From: Cupriavidus malaysiensis
Lineage (GTDB): Bacteria; Pseudomonadota; Gammaproteobacteria; Burkholderiales; Burkholderiaceae
Reading direction: 5' to 3'
Assembly (NCBI RefSeq): GCF_001854325.1
Contig: NZ_CP017754.1
Span: 868,001 to 932,000 of the forward strand
DNA length: 64,000 nucleotides
Under the pieces are notes generated by a model, which was not told the DNA's origin, searched no databases, and saw only the letters and a program-made list of their open reading frames with translations. Below, piece after piece: positions 49,266-57,071 of this stretch; position 1 is the stretch's first letter; every line of letters begins with the position of its first letter. Both the position numbers and the translations under genes were made by a program.

Positions 49266-49910
49266 ATGCGACACCAGTCAGCCCGTCTCGAATCCGCCGC
49301 TTCCGCCTCGCCCGCGCCCATGCGCAAGGGCGAGCTGACGCGCGCGGCCATTCTGGACGCCGCACTGGAACTGTCGTCCCGCGACGGGCTCGAAGGGCTG
49401 ACCATCGGCCTGCTCGCGGAACGCATGCAGATGAGCAAGAGCGGCGTTTTCGCGCATTTCGGTTCGCGCGAAGACCTGCAGGTGGAAGTGGTGCGCGAGT
49501 ATCACCGCCGGTTCGAGCAGGAGGTGTTCTATCCCTCCCTGCAGGAGCCGCGCGGCCTGCCGCGCCTGTGGTCGATGGTTCGCCGGTGGATGGAAAAGCG
49601 CATCCAGGAAGTGACCACCGGCTGCATCTACATCAGCGGCGCGGTCGAATATGACGACCGTGCGGGCAGTCCGGTACGTGACGAACTCGTCAAGAGCGTC
49701 ACCATCTGGCGCGCCGCGCTGACGCGCGCCATCGCCCAGGCCAAGGAAGAGGGGCACCTGCGTGCGGATTGCGATCCGCGCCTGATGCTGTTCGAGATGT
49801 ACAGCCTTGAACTAGGCTTGCATCATGACGCCCGCTTCCTGCGCCTGCCTGACAGCGCCGAACTTGCCATGGTCGCGTTGAACAAGCTGATCCAGTCGTA
49901 CCGTACCTGA
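49266..49910 (+). CDS. TetR-family regulator of the beta-oxidation operon
   Basis: A 214-residue repressor. The helix-turn-helix is at about 25-68 (RAAILDAALELSSRDG, IGLLAERMQMSKSGVFAHF). The C-terminal domain contains TTGCIYISGAVEYDDRAG, the TetR_C segment common in regulators next to acyl-CoA dehydrogenases. It is co-directional with the fad genes, which begin 73 bases downstream, and is preceded by a matching palindrome. Acyl-CoA is the likely effector, by analogy only. The start at 49266 has ACGGAG upstream. Confidence 0.9.
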   Translation: MRHQSARLESAASASPAPMRKGELTRAAILDAALELSSRDGLEGLTIGLLAERMQMSKSGVFAHFGSREDLQVEVVREYHRRFEQEVFYPSLQEPRGLPRLWSMVRRWMEKRIQEVTTGCIYISGAVEYDDRAGSPVRDELVKSVTIWRAALTRAIAQAKEEGHLRADCDPRLMLFEMYSLELGLHHDARFLRLPDSAELAMVALNKLIQSYRT

Positions 49911-49983
49911 GGCCGCCGCGGCGTTCCGTGCCCACCATGCGCACGGTCGGCTCGGCGGCATCACAACCTCGAAGGAGTCTTTG

Positions 49984-51771
49984 ATGGGCCAGTACACCGC
50001 ACCGTTGCGCGACATGCAGTTCGTGCTCCATGAATTGCTCGGCGTGGAAGCCGAACTCAAGGCGATGCCGCCGCACGCCGACATCGACGCGGATACCATC
50101 AACCAGGTGCTCGAGGAAGCGGGCAAGTTCTGCTCCGAGGTCATCTTCCCGCTCAACCAGAGCGGCGACCGCGAAGGCTGCACCTACGTCGGCGACGGCG
50201 TGGTGCGCGCGCCCAAGGGATTCAAGGAAGCCTACCGGCAGTATGTCGAGGCCGGCTGGCCGGCGCTGGGCTGCGATCCGCAGTACGGCGGCCAGGGCCT
50301 GCCCATCCTGGTCAACAATGCGCTGTACGAGATGCTGAACTCGGCCAACCAGGCCTGGACCATGTATCCCGGCCTGTCGCATGGCGCCTACGAGGCCCTG
50401 CACGCGCACGGCACGCCCGAACTGCAGCAGCGCTACCTGCCCAAGCTGGTCTCCGGCGAGTGGACCGGCACCATGTGCCTGACCGAGCCGCACTGCGGCA
50501 CCGACCTGGGCATCCTGCGCACCAAGGCCGAACCGGCCGCCGACGGCTCCTATCGCCTGACCGGCACCAAGATCTTCATCTCGGCCGGCGAGCACGACCT
50601 GTCCGAGAACATCATCCACCTGGTGCTGGCGCGCCTGCCGGACGCGCCGCAGGGTACCAAGGGCATCTCGCTGTTCGTGGTGCCCAAGTTCATCCCCGAC
50701 GCCGACGGCAAGCCGGGCCAGCGCAACGGCATCCAGTGCGGCTCGATCGAGCACAAGATGGGCATCCACGGCAACGCCACCTGCGTGATGAACCTGGACG
50801 GTGCGCAGGGCTGGATGGTGGGCGAGCCCAACAAGGGCCTGAACGCCATGTTCGTGATGATGAACGCGGCCCGCCTGGGCGTGGGCATGCAGGGCCTGGG
50901 CCTGACCGAGGTGGCCTACCAGAATTCGCTGGCCTACGCCAAGGACCGCCTGCAGATGCGCGCGCTGACCGGTCCCAAGGCGCCGGACAAGCCGGCCGAC
51001 CCCATCATCGTGCATCCGGACGTGCGCCGCATGCTGCTGACGCAGAAGGCCTACGCCGAAGGCGGCCGCGCCTTCAGCTACTGGGCCGCGCTGCAGATCG
51101 ACCGCGAACTGTCGCACCCGGACGAGGCCGTGCGCAAGCAGGCCGCCGACCTGGTGGCGCTGCTGACGCCGGTGATCAAGGCTTTCCTGACCGACAACGC
51201 CTTCACCGCCACCAACGAGGGCATGCAGGTGTTCGGCGGCCACGGCTACATCTCCGAATGGGGCATGGAGCAGCACGTGCGCGACGCCCGTATCAACATG
51301 ATCTACGAGGGCACCAACACGATCCAGGCGCTCGACTTGCTGGGCCGCAAGATCCTGGGCGACATGGGCGCCAAGATGAAGGCCTTCGGCAAGATCGTGC
51401 AGGACTTCGTCGAGGCCGAAGGCACCAACGAAGCCATGCAGGAGTTCGTCAACCCGCTGGCCGACCTGGGCGACAAGGTGCAGAAGCTGACCATGGAAAT
51501 CGGCATGAAGGCGATGGGCAACGCCGACGAAGTGGGCGCCGCCGCCGTGCCTTACCTGCGCGTGGTGGGCCACCTGGTGTTCTCGTACTTCTGGGCACGC
51601 ATGGCCAAGATCGCGCTGGAGAAGGAAGCCGGCGGCGACAAGTTCTACACGTCCAAGCTGGCCACCGCACGGTTCTACTTCGCCAGGCTGCTGCCGGAAA
51701 CGGCCGCCGAGATCCGCAAGGCGCGCGCCGGTTCGGCCACGCTGATGGCGCTGGACGCCGACCTGTTCTGA
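49984..51771 (+). CDS. Acyl-CoA dehydrogenase (FadE-type, with extra C-terminal domain)
   Basis: A 595-residue flavoenzyme catalysing the first step of beta-oxidation. The N-terminal MGQYTAPLRDMQFVLHEL extension and C-terminal domain (about 470-595) mark the longer DmdC/AcdA-like subclass. CLTEPHCGTDLGILRTK contacts FAD and substrate, and the catalytic base should be Glu442 in MIYEGTNTIQALDLLGRK. The ATG at 49984 has AAGGAG in place; the in-frame TTG just before it is not used. It is the first enzyme gene after the TetR gene. Confidence 0.95.
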   Translation: MGQYTAPLRDMQFVLHELLGVEAELKAMPPHADIDADTINQVLEEAGKFCSEVIFPLNQSGDREGCTYVGDGVVRAPKGFKEAYRQYVEAGWPALGCDPQYGGQGLPILVNNALYEMLNSANQAWTMYPGLSHGAYEALHAHGTPELQQRYLPKLVSGEWTGTMCLTEPHCGTDLGILRTKAEPAADGSYRLTGTKIFISAGEHDLSENIIHLVLARLPDAPQGTKGISLFVVPKFIPDADGKPGQRNGIQCGSIEHKMGIHGNATCVMNLDGAQGWMVGEPNKGLNAMFVMMNAARLGVGMQGLGLTEVAYQNSLAYAKDRLQMRALTGPKAPDKPADPIIVHPDVRRMLLTQKAYAEGGRAFSYWAALQIDRELSHPDEAVRKQAADLVALLTPVIKAFLTDNAFTATNEGMQVFGGHGYISEWGMEQHVRDARINMIYEGTNTIQALDLLGRKILGDMGAKMKAFGKIVQDFVEAEGTNEAMQEFVNPLADLGDKVQKLTMEIGMKAMGNADEVGAAAVPYLRVVGHLVFSYFWARMAKIALEKEAGGDKFYTSKLATARFYFARLLPETAAEIRKARAGSATLMALDADLF

Positions 51772-51814
51772 GGCGGCGCGGCCCGAGGCGGGAGTTCCTC
51801 GCCAGCGCGGGTTT

Positions 51815-51858
51815 GCTCCCCTCTCCCATGCAATGGGAGAGGGGCCGGGGGTGAGGGC
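51815..51858 (+). repeat. CCCCTCTCCC palindromic repeat, left copy of second inverted pair
   Basis: CCCCTCTCCCAT (51818-51829), GCA, ATGGGAGAGGGG (51833-51844) and then CCGGGGGTGAGGGC. It lies 44 bases after the acyl-CoA dehydrogenase stop. The mirror-image copy is at 51897-51939. Confidence 0.85.
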
Positions 51859-51896
51859 CGGCGGTGCTTGTTGCGATCACGCATGGTCCAGCGCCT

Positions 51897-51939
51897 GCCC
51901 TCACCCCCAACCCCTCTCCCGCAAGCGGGAGAGGGGAGC
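51897..51939 (-). repeat. CCCCTCTCCC palindromic repeat, right copy of second inverted pair
   Basis: On the minus strand it reads GCTCCCCTCTCCCGC, TT, GCGGGAGAGGGG, TTGGGGGTGAGGGC, the same unit as 51815-51858 with small changes. Only 38 bases lie between the copies. The pair interrupts an otherwise tight fad operon. Confidence 0.85.
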
Positions 51940-52019
51940 CGCCAAGCAGGGTACCCGCCGCCAGCCATCGTCTCAGCCACCCCCACACACCTCCAACGCT
52001 CACCTCCCAAGGAGCGCGC

Positions 52020-54446
52020 ATGTCCAATTTCATCGTCAAGAAAGTCGCCGTGCTCGGTGCCGGCGTCATGGGCGCGCAGATCGCCGCCCACCTCGTCAAC
52101 GCGCGCGTGCCAGTCGTGCTGTTCGACCTGCCTGCCAAGGAAGGTCCCAAGAACGGCATCGCGCTGCGTGCCATCGACAACCTCAAGAAGCTGTCTCCCG
52201 CCCCGCTGGGCATCAAGGACGAAGCCGGCCTGATCCGCCCCGCCAACTACGAGGACGATCTCGCCCTGCTGGGTGAATGCGACCTGGTCATCGAGGCGAT
52301 CGCCGAGCGCATGGACTGGAAGCACGACCTGTACAAGAAGGTACAGGGCGCGCTGGCGCCGCATGCGATCTTCGCCACCAACACCTCGGGCCTGTCGATC
52401 ACGGCGCTGTCCGAAGGCTTCGACGCCGGCCTCAAGGCGCGCTTCTGCGGCGTGCACTTCTTCAACCCGCCGCGCTACATGCACCTGGTGGAGCTGATTC
52501 CGACCGCCACTACGCAGCCGGAGATCCTGGACCACCTGGAAGCCTTCCTGACCACCACGCTGGGCAAGGGCGTGGTGCGAGCCAAGGACACGCCCAACTT
52601 CATCGCCAACCGCGTTGGCATCTTCTCCATCCTGGCGGTGTTCGCCGAGGCCGAGAAGTACGGCATTCCCTTCGATGTGGTCGATGACCTGACCGGTTCC
52701 AAGCTGGGCCGCGCCAAGTCGGCAACCTTCCGCACCGCCGATGTGGTGGGCCTGGACACCATGGCCCACGTGATCAAGACCATGCAGGACAACCTGCAGG
52801 ATGATCCTTTCGCACCGGTGTACAAGACCCCGGCCGTGCTCAAGGGCCTGGTCGATGCCGGCGCGCTCGGCCAGAAGACCGGCGCCGGTTTCTACAAGAA
52901 GGACGGCAAGGCCATCAAGGTGCTCGACGCCAAGACCGGCCAGTACGTCGACTCGGGCAAGAAGGCAGACGAGATCGTGGTGCGCATGCTGAAGAAGGAG
53001 CCGGCCGAGCGCATCAAGCTGCTGCGTGAATCGTCCAATCCGCAGGCGCAGTTCCTGTGGAGCGTGTTCCGCGACGTGTTCCACTACATCGCGGTCTACC
53101 TCGAGCAGATCGCCGGTTCCGCCGCCGACGTCGACCTGGCGATCCGCTGGGGCTTCGGCTGGAGCAGCGGACCCTTCGAGGACTGGCAGGCGGCCGGCTG
53201 GAAGCAGGTGGCCGAATGGGTCAAGGAAGACGTCGAGGGCGGCAAGGCGCTGTCCAAGGCACCGCTGCCGGCCTGGGTGTTCGAAGGTCCGGTGGCCGAG
53301 GCGCAGGGCGTGCATACCGCGGCAGGCTCCTGGGCGCCCGCCACGCACTCCTTCGCCGCGCGCAGCGCACTGCCGGTGTACCAGCGCCAGCTGTTCCGTG
53401 CCGCGCTGAAGGGCTCGGCGGCGCTCGACCCGCGCCAGGCCGGCCGTACCGTCGAGGAGAACGACGCCGCGCGCATCTGGGTGGCCGAAGGCCAGGATGA
53501 CGTGCTGGTGATCTCGTTCAAGAGCAAGATGAACACCATCGGACCGGACGTGATCGACGCGCTGACGCGCGCCGTCGACCTGGCCGAAGCCGGGTACAAG
53601 GGCCTGGTGGTATGGCAGCCGACCTCGCTGCAGCTGGGCGCGCCCGGCGGCCCGTTCTCCGCCGGCGCCAACCTGGAGGCGGCCATGCCGGCCTTCATGA
53701 TGGGCGGTGCCAAGGGCATCGAGCCCTTCGTCAAGAAGTTCCAGGACGGCATGATGCGCGTCAAGTACGCACAGGTGCCGGTGGTGTCGGCGGCTTCCGG
53801 CATCGCGCTGGGCGGCGGCTGCGAGCTGATGCTGCATTCGGCACGGCGCGTGGTGGCGCTCGAGACCTACATCGGCCTGGTGGAGGTCGGCGTGGGCCTG
53901 GTGCCGGCCGGCGGCGGTCTCAAGGAAGCGGCGCTGGCGGCTGCGCGCGCGGCGCAGGCAGCCGGCAGCACCAACCTGCTGCAGTTCCTCACCAATCGCT
54001 TCCAGGCGGCGGCCATGGCCAAGGTCTCCGCGTCGGCGCTCGACGCGCGCAAGATCGGCTACCTGCAGGAATCCGATCCCGTCGTGTTCAACGTGCACGA
54101 GTTGCTGCACGTCGCGCTGCAGCAGGTGCGCGCGCTGGCCGACGCCGGCTACCGTCCGCCGGTGGCGGGCGCGCTGGTGCCGGTGGCGGGCCGCTCGGGC
54201 ATCGCCACCATCAAGGCCTCGCTGGTGAACCTGCGCGACGGCGGCTTTATCTCGGCCCACGATTTCCTGATCGCCAGCCGGATCGCCGAAGCGGTGTGCG
54301 GCGGTGACGTCGAGGCGGGTTCGCTGGTCAGCGAGGAATGGCTGCTGGCGCTGGAGCGCCGCGCCTTCGTCGACCTGCTGGGCACGGCCAAGACGCAGGA
54401 ACGCATCATGGGCATGCTGCAGACCGGCAAGCCGGTGCGCAACTAA
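52020..54446 (+). CDS. fadN: FadN-type 3-hydroxyacyl-CoA dehydrogenase/enoyl-CoA hydratase fusion
   Basis: An 808-residue bifunctional beta-oxidation protein with the dehydrogenase first: NAD-binding VAVLGAGVMGAQIAAHL near residue 10, then the NTSGLSITALSEG and HFFNPPRYMHLVELIP catalytic regions. The enoyl-CoA hydratase half lies at the C-terminal side (oxyanion-hole segment PGGPFSAGANLEAAMP near 543, and GIALGGGCELMLHSARR near 595). This order is reversed relative to E. coli FadB and matches Bacillus FadN. The ATG at 52020 has AAGGAG upstream (52009-52014). fadA follows 23 bases on. Confidence 0.93.
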   Translation: MSNFIVKKVAVLGAGVMGAQIAAHLVNARVPVVLFDLPAKEGPKNGIALRAIDNLKKLSPAPLGIKDEAGLIRPANYEDDLALLGECDLVIEAIAERMDWKHDLYKKVQGALAPHAIFATNTSGLSITALSEGFDAGLKARFCGVHFFNPPRYMHLVELIPTATTQPEILDHLEAFLTTTLGKGVVRAKDTPNFIANRVGIFSILAVFAEAEKYGIPFDVVDDLTGSKLGRAKSATFRTADVVGLDTMAHVIKTMQDNLQDDPFAPVYKTPAVLKGLVDAGALGQKTGAGFYKKDGKAIKVLDAKTGQYVDSGKKADEIVVRMLKKEPAERIKLLRESSNPQAQFLWSVFRDVFHYIAVYLEQIAGSAADVDLAIRWGFGWSSGPFEDWQAAGWKQVAEWVKEDVEGGKALSKAPLPAWVFEGPVAEAQGVHTAAGSWAPATHSFAARSALPVYQRQLFRAALKGSAALDPRQAGRTVEENDAARIWVAEGQDDVLVISFKSKMNTIGPDVIDALTRAVDLAEAGYKGLVVWQPTSLQLGAPGGPFSAGANLEAAMPAFMMGGAKGIEPFVKKFQDGMMRVKYAQVPVVSAASGIALGGGCELMLHSARRVVALETYIGLVEVGVGLVPAGGGLKEAALAAARAAQAAGSTNLLQFLTNRFQAAAMAKVSASALDARKIGYLQESDPVVFNVHELLHVALQQVRALADAGYRPPVAGALVPVAGRSGIATIKASLVNLRDGGFISAHDFLIASRIAEAVCGGDVEAGSLVSEEWLLALERRAFVDLLGTAKTQERIMGMLQTGKPVRN

Positions 54447-54469
54447 CAGGCAAGCGAGGAACCGAGATC

Positions 54470-55666
54470 ATGAAACAACTGCAAGACGCCTACATCGTCG
54501 CCGCGACCCGCTCGCCGATCGGCAAGGCCCCCAAGGGCATGTTCAAGAACACCCGTCCCGACGACCTGCTGGCCACCGTGCTGAGGGCCGCCGTGGCCCA
54601 GGTGCCGGGACTCGATCCCGCGCTGATCGAAGACGCCATCGTCGGCTGCGCCATTCCCGAGGCGCAGCAGGGCCTGAACGTGGCGCGCATCGGCGCGCTG
54701 CTGTCCGGCCTGCCCAATACCGTGGGCGGCATCACCGTCAACCGCTTCTGTGCCTCCGGCGTCAGCGCGGTGGCGATGGCGGCCGACCGCATCCGCGTCG
54801 GCGAATCGGACGTGATGATCGCCGCCGGCGTGGAATCGATGAGCATGGTGCCGATGATGGGCAACACGCCGTCGATGTCGCCGGCCATCTTCACCCGCGA
54901 CGAGAACGTCGGCATTGCCTATGGCATGGGCCTGACCGCCGAGAAGGTGGCGCAGCAGTGGAAGGTCAGCCGGGAGGACCAGGATGCCTTCTCGCTGGCT
55001 TCGCACCAGAAGGCCGTCAAGGCACAGCAGGCTGGCGAGTTCGCCGACGAGATCACCCCGATCGAGATCAGCGAGCGATTCCCCGACCTGGCCAGCGGCG
55101 AGATCACGGTCAAGAACCGCACCGTCGCGCTGGACGAAGGCCCGCGTCCCGACACCTCGCTCGAAGGCCTGGCCAAGCTGCGCCCGGTGTTCGCCAACAA
55201 GGGCAGCGTCACCGCCGGTAACAGCTCGCAGACCTCCGACGGCGCCGGCGCGCTGATCCTGGTCTCCGAGAAGATCCTCAAGCAGTTCAACCTGGTGCCG
55301 CTGGCCCGCTTCGTCTCCTTCGCGGTGCGCGGCGTGCCGCCGGAGATCATGGGCATCGGCCCCAAGGAAGCGATCCCCGCCGCGCTGAAGGCCGCCGGCC
55401 TGACCCAGGACCAGATCGACTGGATCGAACTGAACGAAGCCTTTGCCGCGCAGTCGCTGGCGGTGATGCGCGACCTGCAGCTGGATCCGGCCAAGGTCAA
55501 TCCGATGGGCGGCGCCATTGCGCTGGGCCACCCGCTCGGCGCCACCGGGGCGATCCGCTCGGCCACCGTGGTGCATGCGCTGCGCCGCCACCAGCTGAAG
55601 TACGGTATGGTCACGATGTGCGTGGGCACCGGCATGGGTGCCGCGGGAATCTTCGAGCGCGTCTGA
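54470..55666 (+). CDS. fadA: Acetyl-CoA C-acyltransferase (3-ketoacyl-CoA thiolase)
   Basis: A 398-residue thiolase releasing acetyl-CoA in the last step of beta-oxidation. The acyl-carrying Cys is Cys94 in NRFCASGVSAVAMAA. The C-terminal NPMGGAIALGHPLGATGA supplies the His, and CVGTGMGAAGIFERV the second Cys. Length and motifs are standard. It forms the complex with the fusion protein encoded upstream; the next enoyl-CoA hydratase gene is 329 bases downstream. Confidence 0.96.
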   Translation: MKQLQDAYIVAATRSPIGKAPKGMFKNTRPDDLLATVLRAAVAQVPGLDPALIEDAIVGCAIPEAQQGLNVARIGALLSGLPNTVGGITVNRFCASGVSAVAMAADRIRVGESDVMIAAGVESMSMVPMMGNTPSMSPAIFTRDENVGIAYGMGLTAEKVAQQWKVSREDQDAFSLASHQKAVKAQQAGEFADEITPIEISERFPDLASGEITVKNRTVALDEGPRPDTSLEGLAKLRPVFANKGSVTAGNSSQTSDGAGALILVSEKILKQFNLVPLARFVSFAVRGVPPEIMGIGPKEAIPAALKAAGLTQDQIDWIELNEAFAAQSLAVMRDLQLDPAKVNPMGGAIALGHPLGATGAIRSATVVHALRRHQLKYGMVTMCVGTGMGAAGIFERV

Positions 55667-55995
55667 ACGCGCCACGCGGGGCCGGGGCTGCTGCGGCCCC
55701 TCTCCCTGTCAGGCGAAGAAAGGCAGTGCCTCGGCCGGCAGCGTTCCGGCCGGCAGTGCCTTGCCGCCCGCCGGGCGGTTCACCGGACGGAAGGGGAGAC
55801 GAGACGAAGGAGACGGTCATCCTGGCGGATGCGGCCTGCGACATGCCGCGCGCGCTGTTCGACACGCTCGGGGTTGGCACGGTGCGAAGGCCTTCGGGCT
55901 GAGCTATCTTTCCTTTCCGAGGATCCACCGCCGCTGGACTGAGCGCGGCGGACCCCGGCCACCGCAACACAGACGACGAGAGAGACAAGACAAGC
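55667..55995. other. 329-base gap between fadA and the enoyl-CoA hydratase gene
   Basis: The longest gap in the fad block. A short coding-like remnant occupies 55810-55902. The rest has no recognised gene, strong hairpin or repeat; the last 70 bases are purine-rich (ACGACGAGAGAGACAAGACA) before the next ATG. Confidence 0.5.
55810..55902 (+). pseudogene. Possible 5' remnant of a DegV-like gene
   Basis: This 30-codon stretch translates as ETVILADAACDMPRALFDTL followed by GVGTVRRPSG and a stop. The VILADAACDMP part resembles the N-terminal DxxxD(L/M)P motif of DegV-family fatty-acid-binding proteins. No start codon with a ribosome-binding site and no downstream continuation in any frame are visible. 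DegV proteins bind fatty acids, so finding one in a beta-oxidation operon would make sense, but the similarity is short and may be chance. Confidence 0.3.
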
Positions 55996-56772
55996 ATGAG
56001 TATCCAGACCCGAATCGAACAGGGCGTGCTGACCATCGCCTTCGACCGCGCCGACAAGAAGAATGCCATCACCGCAGCGATGTACCAGGCGATGGCCGAC
56101 GCGCTGCGCGAGGCCGAAGGCGATCCGGCCGTGCGCGCCATCCTGTTCTGCGGCAAACCGGAGATCTTCACCGCGGGCAACGACCTGGAAGACTTCGCAC
56201 AGCGCCCGCCGGTGGACGGCGCGGACGCGGCCGAGGCCCCGGTGTTCCAGTTCCTGTACCAGATCAGCCATGCCAGCAAGCCGCTGCTGGCTGCCGTGAG
56301 CGGTCCCGCAGTGGGCGTGGGCACCACCATGCTGCTGCACTGCGATTTCGTCTACGCCTCCGAGACGGCCAGGCTGTCGCTGCCCTTCGCGCAGCTCGGC
56401 CTGTGCCCGGAGGCGGCTTCCAGCCTGCTGCTGCCGCGCCTGCTCGGCTACCAGCGCGCGGCCGAGAAGCTGATGCTGGGCGAGGCGTTCGATGCGGAAG
56501 AGGCTTATCGCATCGGCCTGGTCACGCGCGTGCTGCCGGTGGGCGAGCTGGAGGCCTTCGCGCGCAAGCAGGCCGCCAGGCTGGCCGCGCTGCCGGCCTC
56601 CTCGCTGCGCGAGACCAAGCGCTTGATGAAGGGCGGCGATATGGCCGCCGTGGAGGCGAGGATGGCCGAGGAGGGGGCGGTGTTCCGCCGCCTGCTGCAG
56701 TCGCCCGAGGCGAAGGAAGCCTTCGCAGCCTTCTTCGAGCGCCGCAAGCCGGACTTCACTCGCTTCCAGTGA
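55996..56772 (+). CDS. Enoyl-CoA hydratase/isomerase family protein
   Basis: A 258-residue crotonase-fold protein. The oxyanion-hole segment is FCGKPEIFTAGNDLEDFA (about 53-70) and the second AVSGPAVGVGTTMLLHCDFV near 98-117. The catalytic-Glu region reads LGLCPEAASSLLLPRL, with only the second of the two Glu of classic hydratases clearly placed, so isomerase or auxiliary activity is possible. It sits in the fad block but with a long gap upstream. Confidence 0.92.
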   Translation: MSIQTRIEQGVLTIAFDRADKKNAITAAMYQAMADALREAEGDPAVRAILFCGKPEIFTAGNDLEDFAQRPPVDGADAAEAPVFQFLYQISHASKPLLAAVSGPAVGVGTTMLLHCDFVYASETARLSLPFAQLGLCPEAASSLLLPRLLGYQRAAEKLMLGEAFDAEEAYRIGLVTRVLPVGELEAFARKQAARLAALPASSLRETKRLMKGGDMAAVEARMAEEGAVFRRLLQSPEAKEAFAAFFERRKPDFTRFQ

Positions 56773-56775
56773 GGG

Positions 56776-56803
56776 CCGGGGCAGCCCCTTTGCGCTGCCC
56801 CGG
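56776..56803 (+). terminator. Hairpin after the enoyl-CoA hydratase gene
   Basis: CCGGGGCAGC (56776-56785), 8-base loop, GCTGCCCCGG (56794-56803), 3 bases after the stop codon. Arms are perfect but no T-tract follows, so it may be a weak or Rho-assisted terminator. Confidence 0.5.
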
Positions 56804-56970
56804 TGCGATGTTCCGTTTCTTCCTGGGCGCCGGGCTCGCCGCGCGACCGGCCGATCCGACCAGTCATTCCTGAACCGGTCGGAACCGGTCGGCGCCGGCG
56901 ACGGTCCTGCTGCCGTGCCGGCACCGCTGCGCCCTGCAGCGATGGCGCAGCTGTGGTAAAAAACCAGTTT

Positions 56971-56993
56971 CGCGGCCGGGTTTCCCGGCCGCG
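56971..56993. other. Very GC-rich hairpin upstream of the acyl-CoA ligase gene
   Basis: CGCGGCCGGG (56971-56980), TTT loop, CCCGGCCGCG (56984-56993): perfect 10-base arms with a minimal loop. It ends 78 bases before the ligase start, and TAAAAAACC just upstream (56957-56965) could belong to a promoter. The rest of the 299-base gap shows nothing else. Confidence 0.5.
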
Positions 56994-57071
56994 AAGCATG
57001 CCGGAAAACGATACGAACGACGGCAGCAGCGGCGCCGGCCGGCGCCGCCGCGGAACCACCCAGGAGACAAG

